Shown here: in pieces, positions 11,940 to 21,599 of the stretch | How the letters are laid out: every line of letters starts with the position of its first letter | Position numbering within the stretch: the stretch's first letter is position 1 | NCBI GenBank assembly: GCA_965277855.1 | Contig: OZ255847.1 | Coordinates: forward strand, 3,968,001-4,032,000 | Direction: 5' to 3' | Length of the DNA: 64,000 bases | Origin: Bog-105 sp965277855 | GTDB taxonomy: Bacteria; Acidobacteriota; Terriglobia; Bryobacterales; Bryobacteraceae | The notes under the pieces: model-generated | Databases searched by the model: none | Told to the model about the DNA's origin: nothing | Seen by the model: the letters and a program-made list of their open reading frames with translations, nothing else | Translations under genes and position numbers: made by a program

Positions 11940-13183
11940 GGTCGGTAGCGTTTGAAGATCAGGCAGCCGTTAGTACCACCGAAGCCGAAGCTGTTGGAGA
12001 GGGCGTATTCGATGGGCATGGGGCGCGCGGTGTGGGGGACGTAGTCGAGGTCGCAGTCGGGATCGGGGAAATCGAGATTGATGGTGGGCGGGGCGATCTG
12101 ATCGCGGAGGGCGAGCACAGTTATGCCGGCTTCGAGACCGCCAGCGCCGCCTAGCAGGTGCCCGGTCATGGACTTGGTCGAGCTCACGGCGAGTTTGTAG
12201 GCGTGATCGCCAAAGGCATTTTTGAGGGCGGCGGTTTCGGCGCGGTCGCCGAGGCCGGTGGAGGTGCCGTGGGCGTTGATGTACTGGACCTGGTTGGGTT
12301 GGATCTGGGCGTCGCGCAGGGCGTTGCGCATGACGCGATAACCGCCATCGCCGTCTTCGGGCGGGGCGGTGATGTGGTAAGCATCGGAACTCATGCCATA
12401 GCCGACGATTTCGGCGAGGATCCGGGCGTCGCGGCGGCGGGCGTGTTCGAATTCTTCGAGGATGAGGATGCCGGAGCCTTCGCCGACGATGAAACCGTCG
12501 CGCTCTTTGTCCCAGGGACGGCAGGCCTTGTGAGGCTCGTCGTTACGGGCGGAGAGGGCACGCATGGCGGCAAACCCGCCGATGCCCATGGGGGTGACGC
12601 ACGCTTCGCTACCGCCGGCAATCATGACATCGGCGTAACCATGCTGGATGAGGCGAAAAGAATCTCCGATAGAGTGGGCGCTGGTGGTGCAGGCCGTGGC
12701 GGTGGCGGAATTGGGCCCCTTGGCGCCGTATTTGATGGAGACGAAGCCGCTGGCGAGATTGACGATGCAAGATGGGATGAAGAAGGGCGAGATGCGGCTG
12801 GGTCCTTTCTCTAGATAGATGCGGTGCTCGCGCTCGATGACTTCAAAGCCTCCGATACCGCTGCCGATGTAGACGCCGATGTTTTCCGCCTCTTCCGGGG
12901 AAGCGTAGCCGAGGCCGGCGGATTGCATTGCGAACTCGCTGGCCGCGACGGCGAACTGAATGAAGCGGCCCATCTTCTTGACTTCTTTTTTGTCGATGTA
13001 GAGGAGTGGGTCGAAATTTTTGACTTCGCCCGCGATGCGAGTACTGAAAGCAGAGGCATCGAACTGCTGGATGGAAGCAATGCCGTTTTGGCCTTGCCGG
13101 ATGGCCGCCCACGTCTGATCGGTACCCGTCCCGACTGAACTGACAAGACCGACGCCGGTTACAACAACTTTCCGAACTGCCAT
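11936..13183 (-). CDS. fabF: Beta-ketoacyl-ACP synthase II
   Basis: A 415-residue condensing enzyme that extends acyl-ACP with malonyl-ACP in fatty-acid synthesis. I choose the ATG at 13183 (MAVRKVVVTGVG) because GTAGGAAAA lies just before it and family proteins start here; a longer frame exists upstream without support. The thiolase-fold triad is complete: Cys in TATACTTSAHS, His in NAHGTSTGLGD, His in SSTKSMTGHLLGGAGG. It follows acpP by about 47 bases on the same strand, the classical acpP-fabF arrangement. Its C-terminal residues end in FGGTNGCLIFKRYRP, and the stop codon is supplied by an interspersed repeat. Confidence 0.97.
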   Translation of the reverse strand: MAVRKVVVTGVGLVSSVGTGTDQTWAAIRQGQNGIASIQQFDASAFSTRIAGEVKNFDPLLYIDKKEVKKMGRFIQFAVAASEFAMQSAGLGYASPEEAENIGVYIGSGIGGFEVIEREHRIYLEKGPSRISPFFIPSCIVNLASGFVSIKYGAKGPNSATATACTTSAHSIGDSFRLIQHGYADVMIAGGSEACVTPMGIGGFAAMRALSARNDEPHKACRPWDKERDGFIVGEGSGILILEEFEHARRRDARILAEIVGYGMSSDAYHITAPPEDGDGGYRVMRNALRDAQIQPNQVQYINAHGTSTGLGDRAETAALKNAFGDHAYKLAVSSTKSMTGHLLGGAGGLEAGITVLALRDQIAPPTINLDFPDPDCDLDYVPHTARPMPIEYALSNSFGFGGTNGCLIFKRYRP

Positions 13184-13230
13184 TATTTTCCTACCCGCGG
13201 GAGGCGGGGAATGTAGCACAAAGCGCGCAA

Positions 13231-13464
13231 CTACTTCTTCTTTGCCTCGATGTAGTCGACGGCATCTTTGACGGTCTTGATTTTCTCGGCGTCTTCGTCG
13301 GGGATGTCGAGGTCGAAGGCCTCTTCAAAAGCCATGACCAATTCGACGATGTCGAGGGAGTCCGCTCCCAAATCATCGACGAAAGAGGCGCTGGGCTCGA
13401 CCTGATTTTCATCCACACCAAGTTGTTCGACGATGATTTGCTTTACTCGTTCTGCTACCGGCAT
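13231..13464 (-). CDS. acpP: Acyl carrier protein
   Basis: A 77-residue acidic carrier of fatty-acid intermediates. The phosphopantetheine attachment site is the Ser in GADSLDIVEL. Length and helical pattern are typical of type II ACP. AGGAG sits seven bases before the ATG. It leads the acpP-fabF pair on the minus strand. The preceding spacer separates it from a divergent hydrolase gene and holds a palindromic repeat element. Confidence 0.98.
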   Translation of the reverse strand: MPVAERVKQIIVEQLGVDENQVEPSASFVDDLGADSLDIVELVMAFEEAFDLDIPDEDAEKIKTVKDAVDYIEAKKK

Positions 13465-13545
13465 TGCTTGTTCTCCTGTGTTCGCAAATTTTCGTACCGC
13501 TCCGGCGAAGCTTTGCGGTTCAACACACTACCGTACCTCATTTAG

Positions 13546-13614
13546 TTTTCTGGACTGGAGATTGGGGGCAATGATGGCAGGCTAAAGCCTACCCTACGAG
13601 TTTTTCTGGACTGG
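13546..13614. repeat. 22-bp palindromic repeat copy 2, bracketed by 13-bp direct repeats
   Basis: The palindromic word GGCAGGCTAAAGCCTACCCTAC is at 13576-13597 (core AGGCT-AA-AGCCT). Perfect direct repeats TTTTCTGGACTGG stand on either side at 13546-13558 and 13602-13614, so the element looks as if it had been inserted or copied as a unit of about 56 bases. It lies between the divergent acpP and hydrolase genes. Confidence 0.7.
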
Positions 13615-13656
13615 GGCGGCCGAGGGCGGTTGGGTTCAGCGTGGCTAACATGTAGG

Positions 13657-14307
13657 GTGTTGACGAAGGCTACCCAGATTTTGTATTTACACGGATTCGC
13701 TTCGAGCCCGCAGTCGCGCAAGGCGCAGTTCTTCGCGGCCAAGCTGGAAGGGCTTGGATGGCAGGTCAGCATTCCGGACCTGGCGGAGGGTGCTTTTGAA
13801 AAGCTGACGGTGAGCAGGCAGTTAGCGCTGGTGGGCGAGGAACTCCAGGGGGAACCGGCGGTGCTGATCGGCTCGAGCCTGGGCGGTTATGTCGCAGCAT
13901 TGTACGCGGCGAGACATCCGGAGGTGGAGCGGGTGGTATTACTGGCCCCGGCTTTCGACTTTTACCGTTTGTGGACAGGCGAATTGGGACCAAAGCGGGT
14001 GGCCGAGTGGAGAGAAACGGGAACGATTCAGGTCTTTCATTATGGAGCGGGCCGGGAAATGTCGCTTGGCTACGAATTTCTGGAGGACGCGAGCAGGTTT
14101 GAGCCGTTTCCGGATGTGCGGCAGCCAGCCTTAATCTGCCATGGAAATGGCGACCAGGTAGTACCGGTGGAACATTCGGTTACGTTTGCCGAGGAGCATG
14201 CGTCAGCAAGATTAGTACGGTTTGAATCCGGGCACGAACTGACGGACGTATTAACAGATATCTGGGACGAGACGGAAAAGTTTCTGGCGGCGGACATTCC
14301 GAGATGA
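13657..14307 (+). CDS. Small alpha/beta-hydrolase, YqiA/UPF0227-like esterase
   Basis: About 216 residues, cytoplasmic, no signal peptide. It opens with LYLHGFASSPQSRKAQF, the hallmark of the YqiA/YcfP group, then the nucleophile elbow IGSSLGGYVA, the acid region ICHGNGDQVVP and the histidine in FESGHELTD, so a Ser-Asp-His triad is present. The start is uncertain: GTG at 13657 lies close to the first conserved strand, TTG at 13660 and 13630 are alternatives, and no ATG is available. YqiA-type enzymes cleave short acyl esters in vitro; physiological role unclear. It is divergent from acpP and followed by the TonB gene after about 160 bases. Confidence 0.85.
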   Translation: MLTKATQILYLHGFASSPQSRKAQFFAAKLEGLGWQVSIPDLAEGAFEKLTVSRQLALVGEELQGEPAVLIGSSLGGYVAALYAARHPEVERVVLLAPAFDFYRLWTGELGPKRVAEWRETGTIQVFHYGAGREMSLGYEFLEDASRFEPFPDVRQPALICHGNGDQVVPVEHSVTFAEEHASARLVRFESGHELTDVLTDIWDETEKFLAADIPR

Positions 14308-14468
14308 ACGTTTGGCCGGCAAAGCTGATATAGACTGAAGTTATTGTTCAGAAGGGCCGTGGGATATTGTTGCAACTGCGATTTTGGGGGTTGCGTCCAA
14401 ACACTCGGCCAGGCACGGGCAACGTGCCGGAACAGGTGTGTAAGTGATTTGCGAGCAAGAAACAGAAA

Positions 14469-15554
14469 ATGCGGGGCGTATCGATGACCGGACCTGATTC
14501 CTCGAATTTGGACAGACTCCTGATATCGAGCAACATCGAGGAGCCGTGGTACAAAACGATCGTCAAGGGCATCCGCGAGACGATCAGTCCGCCGAAGCTG
14601 CCGCCGCTTGAGCTGACCTCGCGACCGATTGAGAACACCAGTTTTGGCGACATGTCGGCGCTCGAGTTGCCCTGGTACAAGACGCTGTTCTCGGGGATCC
14701 GGGAGTTAATCCATCCGCCGAAGCTGCCGCCGCTGGAAGTGACGTCGAAGCCGGTAGAAGTAGGCACAATCTGGGGTGCTTACGGCGGGGGCGAGAAGCG
14801 GTCGGGCATGGTGTCGGTAATGATCCACGTAGGTGTGGTCGTGCTGATGCTGGTAATTTTCCAGAAGGCGCTGGTTACACCTAAGAAGAAGCTGACGGGC
14901 GAGATTATTTATGTCCCGCCGTACCAGCCAAAACTGCCGGCAGCCGCTGTTAAGGCGGGAGGCGGTGGCGGCGGTGGGCAGAAGATGCCGACGCCGGTAA
15001 GCCGGGGCATTGCGCCACCCAGAGCGCCCAAGCAGTTTATGCCGCCCGCGCTGGCGGTGGAGAAACCGAAGCTGCCGGTAGTTCCCACTATCACTGCGCC
15101 TGCGCCGGTCATTCAGGCGGACAACTATGGCGATCCGCTTTCGAAGATTTCACCGTTATCGGGTGGTCCAGGTTCGCAAGGGCTCGGTAAGGGAAGCGGC
15201 GGCGGAGTGGGTTCGGGTGATGGCGACGGATTCGGCCCTGGGTCCGGCGGCGGAACGGGCGGCGGAGCGTACCGGGTAGGCGGCGAGGTTTCAGCGCCGA
15301 TTCTGGTGAGCAAGACGGAGCCGGAGTATTCGGAAGACGCTCGCAAGGCGAAGTATTCCGGGACGGTATTGCTTTCGCTGGTAGTGGATGCGAATGGACT
15401 CCCGCGGGATATCAAAGTAGTGCGGCCGTTAGGGCTGGGGCTGGACGAGAAGGCAATTGAAGCCGTGCAGAAATGGCGTTTCCGGGCGGGCATGAAGGGC
15501 GGCCATGCGGTGGCTACACAGGCGACGATTGAGGTTAGTTTCCGGTTGTTGTAG
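14469..15554 (+). CDS. TonB family energy transducer with duplicated N-terminal motif
   Basis: A 361-residue inner-membrane protein that would pass proton-motive force to TonB-dependent receptors, of which this window encodes three. One transmembrane helix (MVSVMIHVGVVVLMLVIF, about 118-135) follows a cytoplasmic region that contains a 31-residue motif twice, at residues 25-55 and 67-97 (PWYKT...GIRE.I.PPKLPPLE.TS.P.E). After the helix come a Pro/Gly-rich linker with long Gly-Ser runs and a C-terminal TonB domain (about 275-361) with PEYSEDARKAKYSGTVLLSL and AIEAVQKWRFRAG. An ATG six codons in is an alternative start. No exbB/exbD lies adjacent. Confidence 0.92.
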   Translation: MRGVSMTGPDSSNLDRLLISSNIEEPWYKTIVKGIRETISPPKLPPLELTSRPIENTSFGDMSALELPWYKTLFSGIRELIHPPKLPPLEVTSKPVEVGTIWGAYGGGEKRSGMVSVMIHVGVVVLMLVIFQKALVTPKKKLTGEIIYVPPYQPKLPAAAVKAGGGGGGGQKMPTPVSRGIAPPRAPKQFMPPALAVEKPKLPVVPTITAPAPVIQADNYGDPLSKISPLSGGPGSQGLGKGSGGGVGSGDGDGFGPGSGGGTGGGAYRVGGEVSAPILVSKTEPEYSEDARKAKYSGTVLLSLVVDANGLPRDIKVVRPLGLGLDEKAIEAVQKWRFRAGMKGGHAVATQATIEVSFRLL

Positions 15555-15582
15555 AGTTTGACGGCAGCCTAAAAACTAACTT

Positions 15583-15612
15583 GGCCGCAGAATAACGCGG
15601 ATCAACGCAGAT
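15583..15612. repeat. GCCGCAGAATAACGCGGATCAACGCAGAT-type interspersed repeat
   Basis: A 30-base stretch with the internal pattern CGCAGA-TAACGCGGAT-AACGCAGAT, a word I recall as a dispersed element in acidobacterial and planctomycete genomes. It lies between the convergent TonB and treZ genes. Only one copy was seen in this window, so the identification rests on memory. Confidence 0.5.
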
Positions 15613-15626
15613 AGAAAGATTTAGTT

Positions 15627-17366
<1,740 letters not shown>

Positions 17367-17391
17367 AGTTTTTATATTGGCAGCAAGCGGG

Positions 17392-20040
17392 CTATTGTTT
17401 GACCAGCAAGGCTACCGGAAAGGTGTGAAAGATCTGTGACAAGGACAGGCTGCCGCCGGAAAGAGTTTGGCCGGAGAGGGCATTGCGCCAACTGCCGGGC
17501 GGGATGGAGACGGTGGTGTCGCCCCAGTCGCCCTGGAGCTGCCAGACGAGGCGCGGTACAAGCGTAAGGACATTTGGGCCGCGCGCGAAGCCGACGAGGT
17601 GATTGGCTTTGGCGCCGCCGACGGTGAGCGGACGATAGGCGCCGGATGCGCCGAAGGCGGCGGGATTTTCGCGGCGGACACGCAAGGCTTGCCAGAGGGT
17701 CCACAGCTTGGGGAGGCCTTCGTCTATACGCTCGAGAATTTGCGCGGGATGCAGGTTGGGTAATTCGGCGAGCAGGCGACGGCGCTCTTCGTAGTCTACG
17801 GGGCGGCGGTTGTCCGGGTCGACCAGGCTTAGGTCCCAGAGTTCTTCGCCCTGATAAGTATCGGGGACACCGGGCGCGGTGAATTTGAGCAACGTTTGCG
17901 CGAGCGAGTTGATACGGCCCGGATGGATGAGGGGCTGAATGAAGCGTTCCAGAGCGGCCAGGAAGGTCGGATCGCCGTAGAGTGCATCGATGAAGGCGTG
18001 GGTGGCGTTTTCAAAGTCTTCGTTCGGAGAAAGCCAGCTGGTGCGCTGTTTGGCTTCGCGCATGGCCTTTTCGATATAGGGGTGCAGGCGATCGGCGGCG
18101 ATGGGCCACGCGCCGATCAGGGTCTGGTAGATGAGGTATTCGGTGTTCTTGTCGGGGGAGAAATCGGTCTTGTATTTTTCGTTGGCGGCTGACCAGGATT
18201 GCAAGGCTTCATTCCACTCGACAGGCATTTCAGAGAGGAGACTGATACGGGCGCGCACGTCTTCGCTGCGTTTGGTGTCGTGGGTGGAGGAAGCGAGCAT
18301 GGTGTTTGGGCGAGTGCGGTAGGCATGGTCGCAGAAGGCGTGAAATTCGTCGACAGAGACACCGAAGCGACCGGGATCGCCGCCGACTTCGTTCAGTGAG
18401 ACGAGGCGGTTGTAGCAGTAAAAGACAGTATCCTCGACACCTTTGGCCATAGCGGGACTGCAGAATTGCTGGAAGCGCATGACGAATTCGGATTCGAGGC
18501 GACCGTGGACACGTAGCAGGAGAATGTCGCGGATGAAGTCAAAGAGATCGGCGTCGATTTCGGGGCGGTTTTGTTTGGAGGCTGCGATGGCTTCGTTGGT
18601 GTAGCGTTCGTCTTCGGCATTGATCTCGTCGCGGAAGGGAACGATGTAGGTGCGGTAGATGGGAAAGCAGGCGACCACTTCGCGGATGGCGCGAATGACG
18701 TCGTGTCGGGTGTAATCGCGCTGGTCGCGCTGGGACTCGCAGATTTCGGTGAGGAGGTCGGTGAGGCGGTTGACATCGCTGCCGAGCAGATCGCGCAGGA
18801 CGCGATGTTTTTTGTCGCGGCAGACGGCGGGGTAATCGGTTGGTTCGCCGGTGAAGTTTGCATAAATTTCGTTGAAGCGGCCTTCGTTGCTGGAGTCGAC
18901 GAAGAGACCGGCGGCTTGATTGAGGTAATCGTAGCCGGTGGTGCCGTCGATGGGCCAATCGGTGCGGAAGGTCTCGCCGGGTTCCAGGATTTTTTCGGCC
19001 ACGATCCAGACGTCGGGTGCTTCTTCACGTAAACGCTGGAAGTAGTGATGGGGGTCGCGCAGGCCGTCGGGGTGATCGATGCGGATGCCATCGAGGACGC
19101 CTTCCTGAAGCCAGCGAAGAATCAGGGCGTGAGTGTCGGTGAAGACCTGGTTGTTTTCGACGCACAGGGCGACGAGGGTATTGACGTCGAAGAAGCGGCG
19201 ATAGGGCAGTTCCTGCTTGGCGGTTTCCCAGAAAGCGAGGCGGAAGTTCTGCTGTTCGAGGAAGGCGTCGAGCTGATCGATTTCGCGGTTGATTTCGCGG
19301 AGGACGGTATCTACGGCATCAGCGATGAAAGGTGTTTCGCTGAAGAGGCGATCGAGGAGGCGATGAATGACGGCTTTATCACGATGGCGAGCGAGTTTGC
19401 TGGCGGGATCGGTGGCGGCGGGGCTGGGTAGGCGGCCGCAGGAATCGGAGAGGAAGGCGAGATAGTCGGACCCGGTAGACGCGGCGGCTCCTTCGAGAAT
19501 GGTGGGGAGTGAGCGAGGGGCTACCGGGAACTCGTTATCGAAGTAGCGGACGGTGAATTCCCCGCCCTTCCGCTGGATGCAGATCTCGTGGCGGCTGAGG
19601 ACGCGGCCGTAGTGATCACCGAGGACGGGAACCAGCATTTTGTTGCGGAGCTTTTCGTCGTTGGAGCGCCAGTTGATATCGAAGTAGGGAGCGTAACGGC
19701 TGGAGGGACCGTTTTCCCAGACATCCCACCAGAGACGGTTATGGCGGCCGCTAATCGCCATGTGGTTGGGGACGATGTCGAGGACCTGGCCGAGATGGCA
19801 TTCGCCGAGACGTTTGGAGAAACGGTCGTGAGCGTCCGCGCCGCCTAGTTCTTCGTTGACTTTGTGGTGGTCGACAACATCGTAGCCGTGTTTGCTGCCG
19901 GGTGCGGCTTGTAGATAGGGCGAGCTGTAGAAGTGCGAGATTCCAAGAGCATGGAGATAATCGGCGATCCCGGCGGCAGCGTCGAAGCCGAAATCGGCGT
20001 GAAGCTGGACGCGGTAGGTCGCAATGGGAATACGGGGCAT
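17392..20040 (-). CDS. treY: Malto-oligosyltrehalose synthase
   Basis: An 882-residue GH13 enzyme that isomerises the reducing-end glucose of maltodextrin to an alpha,alpha-1,1 linkage, the step before TreZ. I start at the ATG at 20040 (MPRIPIATYRVQLH), where the family's first strand begins; a longer frame to 20175 adds unrelated residues. Catalytic blocks are GQVLDIVPNHM, GIRIDHPDGLRDP (nucleophile), WIVAEKILEPGE (acid) and SSTHDTKRSEDVRARI, and the C-terminal FTAPGVPDTYQGEE is typical. Together with treZ it makes trehalose from glycogen or maltodextrin, usually as an osmotic and desiccation protectant. Confidence 0.96.
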   Translation of the reverse strand: MPRIPIATYRVQLHADFGFDAAAGIADYLHALGISHFYSSPYLQAAPGSKHGYDVVDHHKVNEELGGADAHDRFSKRLGECHLGQVLDIVPNHMAISGRHNRLWWDVWENGPSSRYAPYFDINWRSNDEKLRNKMLVPVLGDHYGRVLSRHEICIQRKGGEFTVRYFDNEFPVAPRSLPTILEGAAASTGSDYLAFLSDSCGRLPSPAATDPASKLARHRDKAVIHRLLDRLFSETPFIADAVDTVLREINREIDQLDAFLEQQNFRLAFWETAKQELPYRRFFDVNTLVALCVENNQVFTDTHALILRWLQEGVLDGIRIDHPDGLRDPHHYFQRLREEAPDVWIVAEKILEPGETFRTDWPIDGTTGYDYLNQAAGLFVDSSNEGRFNEIYANFTGEPTDYPAVCRDKKHRVLRDLLGSDVNRLTDLLTEICESQRDQRDYTRHDVIRAIREVVACFPIYRTYIVPFRDEINAEDERYTNEAIAASKQNRPEIDADLFDFIRDILLLRVHGRLESEFVMRFQQFCSPAMAKGVEDTVFYCYNRLVSLNEVGGDPGRFGVSVDEFHAFCDHAYRTRPNTMLASSTHDTKRSEDVRARISLLSEMPVEWNEALQSWSAANEKYKTDFSPDKNTEYLIYQTLIGAWPIAADRLHPYIEKAMREAKQRTSWLSPNEDFENATHAFIDALYGDPTFLAALERFIQPLIHPGRINSLAQTLLKFTAPGVPDTYQGEELWDLSLVDPDNRRPVDYEERRRLLAELPNLHPAQILERIDEGLPKLWTLWQALRVRRENPAAFGASGAYRPLTVGGAKANHLVGFARGPNVLTLVPRLVWQLQGDWGDTTVSIPPGSWRNALSGQTLSGGSLSLSQIFHTFPVALLVKQ

Positions 20041-20106
20041 CCTTGATGAGAGTTTAGATTGCGGTGCATGGTTTCGGTTCGGGGGTGGGAGATGCGTGTG
20101 TGGGCC

Positions 20107-20138
20107 GGGACATTGGTGACCGGCACCGATCATGTCCC
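20107..20138. other. Stem-loop upstream of treY
   Basis: Outer arms GGGACAT (20107-20113) and ATGTCCC (20132-20138) are perfectly complementary and enclose an inner hairpin GGTG-ACCGG-CACC. It lies 67-98 bases upstream of the treY ATG on the transcribed side, so it may be a leader structure or an operator. Seen directly; function is inference. Confidence 0.4.
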
Positions 20139-20164
20139 AAGCCTGACTTGGCCAGAGCTCGTGG

Positions 20165-20299
20165 CTAACGCGCAAGACTGATGAAACCAGGGCGCTCCTC
20201 TGTTAGCTGACGCTCGATAATCTAAGTCGCGCGCGGCGACCGAATGGCATGATCCTGCGCGAGGTAGTGCATGAGAACGCTGGTGTCAAGACCGCTCAA
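20165..20299 (-). pseudogene. Remnant of a VapC-type PIN-domain toxin gene
   Basis: Read on the minus strand, GLDTSVLMHYLAQDHAIRSP is the N-terminus of a PIN domain, with the first metal-binding Asp in LDTSV. The frame then meets TAG at 20222-20224, exactly where family members have Glu (RAT-E-IIER), and continues in frame with IIERQLTEERPGFISLAR before a second stop at 20165-20167. There is no start codon at the expected place (LLSG) and the remaining two thirds of the toxin are absent. The upstream minus-strand sequence does not encode a recognisable antitoxin. It is therefore a dead fragment of a toxin-antitoxin locus lying in the treY upstream region. Confidence 0.75.
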
Positions 20300-20377
20300 T
20301 AAATGCTTTGAGCGCGGCCTGCTATCAAAGGCACTCTGCGCTATCGCGCAATGAGTCGAGAACGTTTTCGCCGGTGA

Positions 20378-20572
20378 GGCGTCGATCACAACGGCCAAAT
20401 TGCCGGCCAATTTCCCGACATCTACGCTGAATTAGGCATGAGTGGCATCGGTTCCGGATTTACTTCGTTTACGCTGACACCGGCGGCCGCCACTCCGGAG
20501 CCTGCCACGTTTGTTCTTTTCGGGATTGCAGGATTCGTCGCCGTTCTGTACCGATCACGGCGTGCGGGTTAG
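20378..20572 (+). pseudogene. C-terminal fragment of a PEP-CTERM exported protein
   Basis: An open stretch between TGA (20375) and TAG (20570) encodes about 64 residues ending in TPEPATFVLFGIAGFVAVLY then a basic RSRRAG tail: a canonical PEP-CTERM sorting signal of PEP motif, hydrophobic helix and Arg cluster. In such proteins the tail follows a long secreted domain and is handled by exosortase. Here only about 35 residues precede it, the one internal ATG (20438) would give no signal peptide, and upstream sequence belongs to a toxin remnant on the other strand. I therefore read it as the surviving 3' end of a deleted gene. It stops two bases from the SDR gene end. Confidence 0.75.
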
Positions 20573-20574
20573 CG

Positions 20575-21315
20575 TCAGGCGTTGGTGCCACCATCGACGG
20601 TCAGGTTGGTGCCGGTAATGTAGGATGCCTCGGGACTGGCGACGAATGCCACTAATGCCGCGACCTCGTCCGCGGTCCCGTACCGGCCTAGTGAAGTTAC
20701 TGCTTTCTGACCCGGCGCCCAATCACCTGCGGCGGGGTTCATGTCAGTGTCGATTGGACCTGGTTGAACGTTGTTGACAGTGATGCCGCGATCCCCGAGC
20801 TCGCGGGCCAGCCCCTGCGTAAACATTTTGATTGCGCCTTTCGTTGCCGAGTACGGCGCCATGGCGGGGATGGAAACACGCTCCCCCACGCACGAGCCCA
20901 TCATGATGATGCGCCCTCCGCTCTTCATATGCTTGAGGGCTGTTTGTGTGGCGACGAAGAGGCCACGGACGTTGACAGCAAAAACGCGGTCGAATTCTTC
21001 CAGAGTCGTCTCCTCTACCTTCTTCGGAATGACGGTGCCTGCATTATTAATAAGAACGTCGATGCCGCCGAAGGTGGAGACCACCTTCTCGACCGCACCT
21101 GCGACGGCTTCGGCATTGGCGGCGTCTGCCTGAAGGGCGATGGCTTTGCCGCCGGTATTCTCAATCGCTTTGACAACGGTCGCGGCCCCCTCGGCATCTT
21201 TCGCATACGTGATCGCTACGGTTGCTCCGTCGGCGGCCAGACGTTTTGCGATCGCAGCGCCAATGCCGCGCGATCCGCCGGTGACGAGTGCCACTTTGCT
21301 GGTTAACTTTGGCAT
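20575..21315 (-). CDS. Short-chain dehydrogenase/reductase (FabG-like fold)
   Basis: A 246-residue NAD(P)-dependent oxidoreductase with a Rossmann fold: cofactor motif TGGSRGIG at residues 13-20, NNAG near 90, catalytic YSATK near 155 preceded by the GSCVGE serine region, and PGPIDTDMNP after the sixth strand. The C-terminus ITGTNLTVDGGTNA is standard for classical SDRs. AAAGGAG lies eight bases before the ATG. Substrate cannot be deduced; it is monocistronic, divergent from a broken receptor gene, and far from the fatty-acid genes, so a core FabG role is unlikely though not excluded. Confidence 0.92.
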   Translation of the reverse strand: MPKLTSKVALVTGGSRGIGAAIAKRLAADGATVAITYAKDAEGAATVVKAIENTGGKAIALQADAANAEAVAGAVEKVVSTFGGIDVLINNAGTVIPKKVEETTLEEFDRVFAVNVRGLFVATQTALKHMKSGGRIIMMGSCVGERVSIPAMAPYSATKGAIKMFTQGLARELGDRGITVNNVQPGPIDTDMNPAAGDWAPGQKAVTSLGRYGTADEVAALVAFVASPEASYITGTNLTVDGGTNA

Positions 21316-21599
21316 AGATAAAATCTCCTTTAGTTTTTTGCCACTTACCTGGTGAGTGATTGCACACCGGGCACCAATCGAAATTCCTTGTATTTCTGGA
21401 ATTTTGCAACCCGCCTTGACGCCGTAGTTTCAGCATTTGCTGAGATTGCAGCGTGGGAGATGCTGGAGAAAGCCGGAGAGCAGAGGTGTGGCCCGTTCAC
21501 GAAGCACGCAAGACTGGCTTTCGAGAGCGGCCGAGCCAGTCCCCCCGCCCAGACAAAGGTATATAGTGATGAACAAATCACTTCGGTGGAGGATGAATT

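Noticed and set aside
20222..20410. 62-codon minus-strand frame as a complete gene
   Set aside because: Only its last 24 codons match a PIN domain; the N-terminal part is unrelated and the stop is a mutated Glu codon.
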